From NCBI GenBank assembly GCA_001298555.1, contig LJCW01000327.1:1-64000 (forward strand): a stretch of DNA of 64,000 nucleotides. The letters are read 5' to 3'. This DNA is from Actinobacteria bacterium OV450. GTDB taxonomy: Bacteria > Actinomycetota > Actinomycetes > Streptomycetales > Streptomycetaceae. The notes beneath the pieces are model-generated. The model made no database searches. It saw only the letters and a program-made list of their open reading frames with translations, and was not told the origin of the DNA. Below, one piece after another: positions 24,966-33,080 of this stretch. How positions within the stretch are numbered: the first letter of the stretch is position 1; the number at the start of each line of letters is the position of its first letter. The position numbers were made by a program, and so were the translations under genes.

Positions 24966-25973
24966 ATGCCGTCCGCGCACACCCTCCCTGTCATCGACCT
25001 CTCCCAGGCCGACGACCCGACCCAGCGGGCCGATTTCCTGAAGAAGCTGCACGCGGCAGCCCGGGACACCGGTTTCCTCCACCTGACCGGGCACGGCATC
25101 ACCGATGCGGAGACCGCCCGCATCCTTGAGCTGACCAGGGCTTTCTTCGCTCTGCCGGAGGCCGACCGGCTCTCCGTGAGCAATCTGAACTCGCCGCACT
25201 TCCGCGGCTACACCCGCATCGGCCACGAGCTGACCGGCGGGGCCTCCGACTGGCGCGACCAGCTGGACGTCGGCGCCGAGCGCCCGGCGCCGGTGGTGGG
25301 GCCGGGCGACCCCCCGTACCTGTGGCTGGAGGGCCCGAACCAGTGGCCGCAGGCTCTGCCGGAGCTGCGCCCGGTGGTCCTGGAGTGGCAGTCGCGGCTG
25401 GCCGCGGTGGCCCACCGCCTGCTGCAGGAGCTGCTGACCTCGATCGGCGCCCCCTCCGACTTCTTCGACGCGGCGTTCGCGGACCGGCCGCACCTGCACA
25501 CGAAGCTGATCCGCTACCCGGGCTCCGCGCCGTCCGGCGCCGACCAGGGGGTCGGGGCCCACAAGGACTACGGGTTCCTCACGCTGCTGCTCCAGGACTC
25601 GGTGGGCGGCCTCCAGGTGCGCCAGGGCGACGCGTTCCTGGACATCCCGCCGATGCCGGGGGCGTTCGTGGTCAACCTCGGCGAGCTGCTGGAGATCGCG
25701 ACGGAGGGCTACCTGGTGGCCACGGACCACCGGGTGGTCAGCCCGCCGGGCGCGGTGGAGCGGTACTCGGTGCCGTTCTTCTACAACCCGCGGCTGGACG
25801 CGGTGGTCGAGACGGTTCCCGGCGAGTACCTGCGCTCGGCGCCCGGGGTGGCGCACGACGCGTCGAACCCGCTGCACGCCGAGTACGGGCGCAACGAGCT
25901 GAAGGGCTGGGTCCGGGCCCACCCGGAGGTGGCCCGCCGCTGGCACCCGGAGCTGGTCGCCTCCGGCGCGTAG
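24966..25973 (+). CDS. Isopenicillin-N-synthase family Fe(II)/2-oxoglutarate-type oxygenase
   Basis: A 335-residue oxidase. The DIOX_N region (LPVIDLSQADD..., GFLHLTGHGI) spans about 1-120. The 2OG-FeII_Oxy core has iron ligands H199 and D201 (GAHKDYG) and H255 (ATDHRVV), with the RxS motif at R266-S268 (RYSVPFF). The full active site implies an active, probably 2-oxoglutarate-dependent, enzyme; the substrate is unknown. The ATG at 24966 follows CGGAGC. No antibiotic cluster surrounds it, and the upstream leader peptide suggests nutrient-linked control. Confidence 0.9.
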   Translation: MPSAHTLPVIDLSQADDPTQRADFLKKLHAAARDTGFLHLTGHGITDAETARILELTRAFFALPEADRLSVSNLNSPHFRGYTRIGHELTGGASDWRDQLDVGAERPAPVVGPGDPPYLWLEGPNQWPQALPELRPVVLEWQSRLAAVAHRLLQELLTSIGAPSDFFDAAFADRPHLHTKLIRYPGSAPSGADQGVGAHKDYGFLTLLLQDSVGGLQVRQGDAFLDIPPMPGAFVVNLGELLEIATEGYLVATDHRVVSPPGAVERYSVPFFYNPRLDAVVETVPGEYLRSAPGVAHDASNPLHAEYGRNELKGWVRAHPEVARRWHPELVASGA

Positions 25974-26005
25974 CCGCCGCCGGGGCCGCAGCCCCGCCCC
26001 GCGTC

Positions 26006-26028
26006 CGCCCGGGCCCTCGGCCCGGGCG
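26006..26028. terminator. Hairpin between the oxygenase and kinase genes
   Basis: Perfect 10-bp stem CGCCCGGGCC with a 3-base loop between two convergent genes. There is no T-run, so it may work as a stem-only terminator. Confidence 0.6.
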
Positions 26029-26064
26029 CAGGCGTCCGCCCGGGCCCGCCCCGCGCCGCTACGC

Positions 26065-27312
26065 CTACGGCTTGGCCGGGGCCGAGTGCCTGCCGTTCTG
26101 CGGCGGCTGCGGCTCGTCGCCCGAGGAGGCGAGCCAGCCGCCCAGGCCCAGTGCGGCGGCCAGGACCACGGCCGCCGCCGTCAGCGCCAGCCGGCGCCTG
26201 CGGACCGTGTCGGCGCGGTGGCGGGCCGAGCCGGGCCGGTGGCCGCCCGCGGGGCGCGGTACCCGGGCCGTGCCCAGCGCGCCCCCGGCCAGCTCCTCCG
26301 GTCCCGGTACCCGCATCGAGGTGTGCGTGTCCCGGTTGGAGTCCGTCGCGGAGCCGGGCACCAGCGGGACGACGCCCCGGCGGCGGACCGGGTCGGCGTC
26401 CAGGGGCTCCGCCGAGACGGGTTCCGGTTCGGGCTCGTCCGGCTCGTCCACGTCCAGCGGCGGCATCCCGGCCAGCATCGGGAGCAGGTCCCGCAGCCGG
26501 GCCGACAGCTCGGAGGCCCGCAGCCGGGACGCCGGTGCCTTCGCCAGGCACTGGACGATCAGCTGCCACAGCTCGTCCGGGATGCCGGGCAGCGGGACCA
26601 CCGTCTCCGTCACGTGCCGCCGCAGCACCGCGCCCGGGTGGCCCCCGCCGAACGGGGTGAACCCGGCCAGCAGCTCGTACAGCACGGTGGCCAGGGCGTA
26701 TATGTCGACGGCGGCCCGCGGCGGCAGGCCCTCCACGATCTCCGGTGCGAGGTAGTCCGGCGTGCCGATGATCCGGGTCGTGGGTGCCGTGGCCCGCCCC
26801 GCGGAGGCCCGCCGCGGCGAGTCGATCAGCTTGGCCACGCCGAAGTCGGTCAGCAGCGCCGGGTGCGAGCCGCCCGGGCCCAGCGGCCCCTGCATGTCCA
26901 GCAGCACGTTCTCGGGCTTGACGTCCCGGTGCACGACCCCGGCTGCGTGCGCGGCGGCCAGGGCGTCCGCGACGTCGGCGACGATCGCCACGGCCGCCTC
27001 GGGGGCGAGCCGGCGCTCCCGGTCGAGGCGCGTGCGCAGGTCCGTACCGCGTACGAGGTCCATGACCAGGGCCAGGTCGTTGCCGTCGACGACGAGGTCG
27101 CGGACGGACACGATGTGGGGGTGGTCCAGGCCGAGCAGCGCGCTGCGCTCCTGGACGAACCGTCCGACCAGTTCCTGGTCGGACGCGAGGTCCTCGCGCA
27201 GCAGTTTGACGGCGACGGGCCCTTCCGGCCCCTCGCCCAGCCACACCGTGCCCGCGCTGCCGCGCCCCAGGATCTGGTGCGCGGTGTACCGGCTGCCGAT
27301 CTTCCGTGCCAC
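26065..27312 (-). CDS. Membrane-anchored Ser/Thr protein kinase (PASTA-less)
   Basis: A 415-residue Hanks-type kinase. The kinase domain is about 8-270 with LGRGSAGTVWLGEG (glycine loop), VAVKLL, VVHRDVKPENVLLD, LTDFGVAKL and GTPDYLAPEI. An acidic linker (DEPDEPEPEP) follows. One membrane segment at about 370-392 (RRLALTAAAVVLAAALGLGGWLA) is followed by a short external tail with no sensor domain. The GTG at 27312 with GAGGGAG upstream fits better than the longer open frame. It lies behind pkaA on the same strand, 150 bases apart. Confidence 0.9.
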   Translation of the reverse strand: MARKIGSRYTAHQILGRGSAGTVWLGEGPEGPVAVKLLREDLASDQELVGRFVQERSALLGLDHPHIVSVRDLVVDGNDLALVMDLVRGTDLRTRLDRERRLAPEAAVAIVADVADALAAAHAAGVVHRDVKPENVLLDMQGPLGPGGSHPALLTDFGVAKLIDSPRRASAGRATAPTTRIIGTPDYLAPEIVEGLPPRAAVDIYALATVLYELLAGFTPFGGGHPGAVLRRHVTETVVPLPGIPDELWQLIVQCLAKAPASRLRASELSARLRDLLPMLAGMPPLDVDEPDEPEPEPVSAEPLDADPVRRRGVVPLVPGSATDSNRDTHTSMRVPGPEELAGGALGTARVPRPAGGHRPGSARHRADTVRRRRLALTAAAVVLAAALGLGGWLASSGDEPQPPQNGRHSAPAKP

Positions 27313-27462
27313 GACTGCTCCCTCAGCGGCTGGCGTACGCACCAAAGCTACGCGGCCGGGTGGGGGTTGGCGGCACCGGAACGCGGCGACCTTCACTTCT
27401 GGGGGCGAAATCACGTCCCAGAAGTCGACAAATCCACGAAGTCGGCGTTATGGGGGCCCCGT

Positions 27463-29238
27463 TCAGGGCGTGCCGCCGCCGGTACCGCTGCCGGTGCCGG
27501 CGCCCGCGGAGTCCCCGAGCGCGGTGACCCAGTCGACGATGTCGGAGCCCCAGGTCCACAGCTGGTCGAACCAGCCCTTGCCGGTGCCGACCCACTCCTG
27601 GAGCGGGGTCAGCTCCCAGACCAGCCAGCCCGCCACCACGAACAGCAGGATCATGACCAGGCAGCCCTTGAGGCAGCCCAGGCCCGGGATCTTGATCGGG
27701 TTGGCGCTGCGCGGGCGCGGCTCGCGCGGCTCCCGGCGCTGCGGCGGCGGGGCCTGCGGGGGCTGCTGCTGCTGCGGGGGCGCCTGGCGCTGCGGGGCCT
27801 GCCGCTGGGGCGGCTGCTGGTACGGGGGCTGCTGCGGCTGCTGGTACTGCTGGGGCGGCGGCTGCTGCTGGTAGTACGGCTGCTGCTGGGGCGGCTGCTG
27901 GTAGGGCGGCTGCTGCTGGTACTGCGGTGGCGGGCCCTGCCGGTACTGCGGGGGCTGCTGGGGGCGCTGCTGCGGCGGCGGGGGTGCCTGCCGTTGCGGA
28001 CGCCGGCGCAGGGGATCCTCGTTCGGGTCGAGGTAGTGCATCTGCGTCTGCTCGTTGCGGTCCCGTGCGGCCTGCATCTGCGACTGCCACGGGTGCGGCT
28101 GGTCCGGCTGCTGCACCGGGGGCATGACCGAGGTCGGGTCCGCGCCGGGGCCGCCGGGGCCGCCCGTGCTGGGCAGCACCGAGGTGGCGTCGGCCGCGCC
28201 GACCGGCGGGAGCACGCTGGTCATGCCGTTCGGGTCGTACGCGCCCATCGGCACGGCGGCACGGCCGGGCAGCACCTGGGTGGGGTCGGCGGCGCCGCCG
28301 TCCGGTGCCTGGGGGACGGGCGCGGGCGAGGGGTCGGGTGCGAGGAGGGCGCCGACGCCGAGGGCGGCCTCCACCTCGGAGGGCGCACTGTGCACGCCGA
28401 TGCCTGAGGCGACCACGCGCAGGGCGCGGGCCAGGTTCTCGGCGCTGGGGCGCTCGTTCGGCTCCTTGCGCAGGCAGCGCTCGATGACGATCCAGAGCGG
28501 CTCGGGCACGTTCGGGGGGCGCTGCGGGTCCTCGCTGAGGTGGCGGTGCAGCACTTCGAGGGCGGTTCCGCCGGCGAACGGCGGGCGACCGGTGACCAGT
28601 TCGTAGAGCAGGATGCCGGCGCCGTAGATGTCGACGGCGGAGGTCTGCGGGCGGCCCTCGGCGGACTCGGGGGCGACGTAGGCGGGGGTGCCGACGAACT
28701 CGTGCGTGCGGGTCAGCCCCGGGGAGTCGGCGAGGCGGGCGATGCCGAAGTCGGTGAGCATCGGCTTCATCTGGCCGCCGCGCTCGTCGAGCAGGACGTT
28801 GGCCGGCTTCAGGTCCCGGTGGACCACGCCGTCGGCGTGGCTGGCGGCGAGCGCGTCCGCGATCTGGGCAGTCAGCAGGCTCGCGGCCACGGGGGTGAAG
28901 GGGCCGTTCTGACGGATGTACTTGTGCAGGTCCGGTCCGTCGATCAGGTCCATGACGAGGGCGAGGAGGTCGCCCTCGACGACGAGGTCGCGGGTGCGCA
29001 CGATGTTGGGGTGCGTCAGGCGCAGCAGGACCGAGCGCTCCCGCAGGAAGCGCATGACGATGTCGGCGTCCTGGGCCAGCTCCTCCTTGAGGACCTTGAT
29101 GGCCACGGTCTCGCCGGGCTGTCCTGCGACGGCGGCCTCCGCGCCGGCCGTCTCCCGCTGGCTGGCACGCCAGACGGTGCCCGTGGCGCCGCGTCCGAGC
29201 GGCTCTACGAGCAGGTACTTGCTGCCGACTGGCCGCAC
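27463..29238 (-). CDS. pkaA: Ser/Thr protein kinase with long Gln/Pro linker and membrane anchor (PkaA-like)
   Basis: A 591-residue kinase with the domain at about 5-280 (LGRGATGTVWRA, VAIKVLKEEL, VVHRDLKPANVLLD, LTDFGIARL, GTPAYVAPESAEG). Residues about 420-520 are a dense Gln/Pro/Tyr region with repeated YQQPPQ-like units. One membrane segment follows at about 535-555 (CLVMILLFVVAGWLVWEL), then a short external end. Position and architecture match PkaA of S. coelicolor as I remember it. It begins with GTG 29238. It is divergent from the FHA gene, an obvious candidate phosphoprotein reader, but no direct link is shown. Confidence 0.88.
   Translation of the reverse strand: MRPVGSKYLLVEPLGRGATGTVWRASQRETAGAEAAVAGQPGETVAIKVLKEELAQDADIVMRFLRERSVLLRLTHPNIVRTRDLVVEGDLLALVMDLIDGPDLHKYIRQNGPFTPVAASLLTAQIADALAASHADGVVHRDLKPANVLLDERGGQMKPMLTDFGIARLADSPGLTRTHEFVGTPAYVAPESAEGRPQTSAVDIYGAGILLYELVTGRPPFAGGTALEVLHRHLSEDPQRPPNVPEPLWIVIERCLRKEPNERPSAENLARALRVVASGIGVHSAPSEVEAALGVGALLAPDPSPAPVPQAPDGGAADPTQVLPGRAAVPMGAYDPNGMTSVLPPVGAADATSVLPSTGGPGGPGADPTSVMPPVQQPDQPHPWQSQMQAARDRNEQTQMHYLDPNEDPLRRRPQRQAPPPPQQRPQQPPQYRQGPPPQYQQQPPYQQPPQQQPYYQQQPPPQQYQQPQQPPYQQPPQRQAPQRQAPPQQQQPPQAPPPQRREPREPRPRSANPIKIPGLGCLKGCLVMILLFVVAGWLVWELTPLQEWVGTGKGWFDQLWTWGSDIVDWVTALGDSAGAGTGSGTGGGTP
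27745..27975. repeat. Low-complexity trinucleotide-rich tract in pkaA
   Basis: The plus strand reads as repeated CTGCTG/GGCTGCTGG/GGGGCTGC units that encode the Gln/Pro linker. The tract is likely to vary in length between strains by slippage in multiples of three. Confidence 0.7.
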
Positions 29239-29688
29239 GTCTCGCGCTCCCTGCTGTCGTCCTGCTGTGGTTCTTCGCTGTGGTCTTCGCCGTGGTGCTT
29301 TTTCCGGCCCACTCTAGGGGGTGTCCCCGTGGAAGACGCGGGGTGCGGGAGGTTGGTTGCCGCACATATGTACGAAGAGTGATGTTTGGGGGGTATGCCG
29401 GGGGCGTTTTCCCGGGACTTTCGGCCGCCTCGTATGCCCGGACGTGTACGCGACATGCGCAGGGGCGTGATGATCCAAGATCATTTATTGCCGGGTGCCG
29501 GGCGTGTTGTCCGTGACAGGTGCGAGGATGCACCCGTACGGAACGGCCGGGACGGGAGCCCTGCCTTCCGGCAGACCTGACCGGACGACGCGCCGTGCCG
29601 GGTGGGGGGTTGAGCGGGCGGGCACGCCCCGTCACACCCCTGCCGGGCGCACGCACCGCGCACCGCGCAGAAGGGACCGCTGACGGCG
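29239..29688. other. Divergent regulatory region between pkaA and the FHA gene
   Basis: 450 bases without a gene. Next to pkaA, TTCTTCGCTGTGG and TCTTCGCCGTGG (about 29271-29296) form an imperfect tandem repeat in its leader. The middle (about 29355-29490) is AT-richer, with TGATCCAAGATCATTTATT (29470-29488) containing the palindrome TGATC-CAA-GATCA, and probably holds both promoters. No -35/-10 pair can be fixed with confidence. Confidence 0.5.
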
Positions 29689-32600
29689 ATGCAGATCCGG
29701 CTGACCGTCCTTGGGTCGCGCAGCGGCCACCAGACCGCGCCCGCCGGCTGTGACGTGCTCGTCACCGCGCCCGTGGGCACCGCGCTCGCCGCCGTGGCCT
29801 CCGGCCTGGCGGCCACCGTCGGCGGCCCCGACACCGGGGGCACGGTCGTGCTGTACGCCGGTACGGAGCGGCTCGACCTCCAGCGGCGGGTGCTCGGGGA
29901 GCCGCCGCTCGTGGACGGGGCGGTGCTGGGACTGCACGCGCCGGTGCCGGACGTCCTGCCGGACGGGACGGACGGCGCGCAGCTGCACGTGGTGGCCGGC
30001 CCGGACGCGGGCGGGGTGCACCTGCTGCATCCCGGCGCGATCCGGATCGGACGCTCGGCCGACGCCGACGTCCCGCTGGACGACCCGGACGTGTCGCGGC
30101 TGCACTGCGCGGTGACGGTGATGCCGGACGGGCGGGTGGCGGTGGCCGACCTCGACTCGACGAACGGCACGACGGTGGACGGCGCCGTGGTGGGCCCGCA
30201 GCCGGTCGCGCTGACGCCGGGCGCGCTGCTCCGCATCGGCGAGTCGACGCTCCGCCTGACCCTGGACGCGGCGCCCGCCCTCCCGCTCGTGCCGGACCTG
30301 GAGGGCCACCTCGCCCTGACCCCGCCCGAGGCCCCCGCCGGCCCGGGCCTGCACATCGGCACGCCCGGCGCGGGCCCCGCGGCCGGACCGGGCCCGCAGC
30401 CGGATACGGCCGGCGGTACCGGAGCGGAGCACACCGGCCCCGGCCGGGCCGGGCCGGGACCGGACACGGGAAGGGGAACGGGCGCGGACCGCGGGGCCGG
30501 GGCGGGCTCGGAGCCCGGCGTCGCCCGCGGAGCCGGACCGGAGCACGCCCGCGCCGGAGCGGGCTCGGGATCCGGCGCGGAGCGCCCGGAAGCGGGGTAC
30601 GGCGCCCCCGGCGGCGGGCGGAGCGGCGGGAACGGACCCGGCGCGGGGCGCAGCGGCGCGGCCGGGCCGGACCACGACGCCCACGGGGCGGGCCGTGCCT
30701 CCGGACCGGGGACGGACGCCGGTGCGGACCGCCGGGCCGGATCGGGCGCCGGCACGGGCGGTGGCCCCGGGGCGGGGGCCGACCGGGGTCGCCCGGGCGG
30801 GGCGGAGGGCGGGGGGGCGTGGGGGCGCAGGCGGGGGTTCGGGGCCTGGGCGCGCAAGTGGGTGCGCGGGGAGGAGGCCGTCGAGGCGGAGGGCGTGGCC
30901 GGGCCGGCCGCGGCCGCCGTGCCCGACGCCGATGACCCCGCCGCGCTGCTGCTGGCCGCGCTGGGGCCGACCCGGCGGCTGTGGTCCCGTCCCCGGGGCC
31001 GGCTCGACGTCGGCCTCGGGGCCGGGAGCCGGATCGCGTTCCAGGACGTCGGCGCGCTCGGCATCGCCGGGCCGCGCGGACGGCTGACCGGCGTCGCCCG
31101 GTCCGTCGTCGCCCAGCTCGCCGCCCTGCACGGGCCCGGCGAGCTGGAGATCGTGCTCCTGGCCACGGACCGCGCCCGCGCCGTCGCCGACCGGCGGGCC
31201 GACTGGGGCTGGCTCGGCTGGCTGCCGCACGTGCGGCCCGCGCACGGCCAGGACTGCCGCCTGCTCCTCGCGTACGACCGCGACCAGGCCGGCGCCCGCA
31301 CCGCCGAGCTGACCCGCCGCCTCGACGACGGTCCGCTCGGCACCAACTGGGCCGCCGCCGACCCCCGCAGCGTCCACGAGGCCGCGTACGCCCACCAGGG
31401 CCCGTACACACTCCTCGTCGTGGACGGGGACCCCGGCGCGGGAGCGCTGCGCGACCTCACCGGCCGGCTCGCCTCGCACGGGCCGGCCGCCGGGATCCAC
31501 GTGCTCGTGCTCGCCGAGACGCCGCCCGCCACGCCCGCCTCCCCCGTCACCGACACGTACGAGGCCGCCTGCGCGAGCAGCCCCGCCTTCCGGGACTGCG
31601 GCGCCGTCGCCCTGCTCAGCGGTGATGTGGCCACGACCGTACGGACGTTCACGGTGACCGGCGGCAGGCCGACCCCGCCCGGGACCACCGCCACCGCCGA
31701 CGCCGTCTCCGCGGCCTGGGCCGAGCGGTTCGCCCGTGCGCTGGCCCCGCTGCGCGCCGAGCCCTCACCCGCCGGGCCGCGGCCGGCCGTGGCGGCCGCA
31801 CTCCCGCCCACGGCCCGTCTCCTCGACGAGCTGGGGCTGGCCCGGGCCACCCCGGCTTCGCTGATGGCCCGCTGGGCCGCCGCCACCGACCAGGGGCAGG
31901 ACGTCGGCGGGCGGGCCGAGCTCGTCCTCGGCAGCGGGCGGAGCGGGCCGGTCGGTGCCGAGCTGGTCCAGGACGGGCCGCACCTCCTGGTCGAGGGGCC
32001 CGCCGGGAGCGGCCGTACGGAGCTGCTGCGGTCGGTGGCGGCCTCGCTGGCCGCGGCCGCCCGGCCCGACCGGCTGGGCCTGGTCCTGCTGGACGGGGCC
32101 GGCGGCGAGCGCGGTGACGGGCTCCAGCCCTGCACCGAGCTCCCGCACGTCGCGGCGCACCTCGTCGCCTCCGACCCGGTCCGCATGCGGGAGTTCGCCC
32201 AGGCCCTCGGCGCCGAGCTGAAACGCCGCGTCGAGCTCCTGGACGGGGTCCCGTTCGCCGAGTGGCATGCTCGCCGTGCACTGTCCGACCGGCTGGTCTC
32301 ACCCCGTCGGCCCAGTCCCGGCGAACTGCTCGGCGATCTCGACCCGCAGCGCTCGGGCACGCTGCGGCTGCGTTCCGCCGCGCCGCGCACCGAGCCGGCC
32401 GGGCCGGGGCCGCTGCCCCGCCTGGTGGTGCTGGTGGACGACTTCGACGCGCTGGTCGCGCCGGGGCTGGGCAGCACGGGCCGCCCCGCCGCCGGTTCCG
32501 TCGTCCGGGCGCTGGACGCGGTGGCCCGTGACGGCGCGCGGCTCGGCGTGCACCTGGTGGCCGCGAGCGCCCGTCCGGACCGTACGGCCGACAGCGAGCT

Positions 32601-32916
32601 GGCCCGTACGAACCCGCTGCGGATCGAGCTGGACGCCCCCGACCAGCCGGGCCCGGGCCGCGGCCGGCTGCGGTACGCCGACGGGCGGACGGTTCCCTTC
32701 CAGGGCGGCCGGGTGACCGGCCGGATCCCGCGGACGGCGACGCAGCGGCCGACCGTGGTGCCGCTGGAGTGGGAGCGGATGGGCGATCCTCCGGCCCGCC
32801 GTCCCGTGCGCGAGCTGGGCAACGGCCCCACCGACCTGGCCCTGCTGGCGAGCGCCCTGGACCGGGCCTCGCACCTGGTCTCCGCGATACCCGTGCTGTT
32901 CCCGCCCGCCCCCTGA
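29689..32916 (+). CDS. FHA-domain protein with FtsK/SpoIIIE (EssC-like) ATPase-type regions
   Basis: 1075 residues. The N-terminal ubiquitin-like/FHA part: FHA core at about 118-165 (IRIGRSADADVPLDD, SRLHCAVTV, ADLDSTNGTTVDG) with the phosphothreonine-binding R, S and N positions present. A 170-residue Gly/Ala-rich linker (about 215-395) and an EssC-like middle region follow. The FtsK-type module is near 700-960. Its Walker A position reads GPAGSGRTE, with Arg for Lys, and its Walker B position reads LVVLVDDFDAL. No membrane segment is evident, unlike EssC/EccC, and no WXG100 or ESX gene is nearby. It may be a soluble, perhaps non-hydrolytic adaptor read out by the adjacent kinases. The ATG at 29689 follows GAAGGGACC. 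Confidence 0.78.
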   Translation: MQIRLTVLGSRSGHQTAPAGCDVLVTAPVGTALAAVASGLAATVGGPDTGGTVVLYAGTERLDLQRRVLGEPPLVDGAVLGLHAPVPDVLPDGTDGAQLHVVAGPDAGGVHLLHPGAIRIGRSADADVPLDDPDVSRLHCAVTVMPDGRVAVADLDSTNGTTVDGAVVGPQPVALTPGALLRIGESTLRLTLDAAPALPLVPDLEGHLALTPPEAPAGPGLHIGTPGAGPAAGPGPQPDTAGGTGAEHTGPGRAGPGPDTGRGTGADRGAGAGSEPGVARGAGPEHARAGAGSGSGAERPEAGYGAPGGGRSGGNGPGAGRSGAAGPDHDAHGAGRASGPGTDAGADRRAGSGAGTGGGPGAGADRGRPGGAEGGGAWGRRRGFGAWARKWVRGEEAVEAEGVAGPAAAAVPDADDPAALLLAALGPTRRLWSRPRGRLDVGLGAGSRIAFQDVGALGIAGPRGRLTGVARSVVAQLAALHGPGELEIVLLATDRARAVADRRADWGWLGWLPHVRPAHGQDCRLLLAYDRDQAGARTAELTRRLDDGPLGTNWAAADPRSVHEAAYAHQGPYTLLVVDGDPGAGALRDLTGRLASHGPAAGIHVLVLAETPPATPASPVTDTYEAACASSPAFRDCGAVALLSGDVATTVRTFTVTGGRPTPPGTTATADAVSAAWAERFARALAPLRAEPSPAGPRPAVAAALPPTARLLDELGLARATPASLMARWAAATDQGQDVGGRAELVLGSGRSGPVGAELVQDGPHLLVEGPAGSGRTELLRSVAASLAAAARPDRLGLVLLDGAGGERGDGLQPCTELPHVAAHLVASDPVRMREFAQALGAELKRRVELLDGVPFAEWHARRALSDRLVSPRRPSPGELLGDLDPQRSGTLRLRSAAPRTEPAGPGPLPRLVVLVDDFDALVAPGLGSTGRPAAGSVVRALDAVARDGARLGVHLVAASARPDRTADSELARTNPLRIELDAPDQPGPGRGRLRYADGRTVPFQGGRVTGRIPRTATQRPTVVPLEWERMGDPPARRPVRELGNGPTDLALLASALDRASHLVSAIPVLFPPAP

Positions 32917-32977
32917 GCGGGCGCTGCCCGGCCCCTGAGCGGGCGCTGTCCTACCCCTGAGCGGGCGCTGCCCGGCC
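32912..32977. repeat. Three tandem copies of a 22-bp unit
   Basis: CCTGAGCGGGCGCTGCCCGGCC occurs at 32912-32933, 32934-32955 (with TGTCCTACC variants) and 32956-32977. The first copy includes the stop codon of the FHA gene. Each unit can form a short stem (GGGCGCTGCCC), so the array may act as a stem-type terminator. Confidence 0.85.
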
Positions 32978-33080
32978 CGCCCCGACACGCTGCGGCGCGC
33001 GCGAGGCGGTATTGCGGGGGTGCGCGGCGCGGCGTAGACCTTGTGGGACGAGTCACACCACGGGCATCGGGGGCAGAGCC

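Noticed and set aside
27745..27975. CRISPR-like repeats
   Set aside because: The repeats are in-frame coding low complexity with no unique spacers of constant length.
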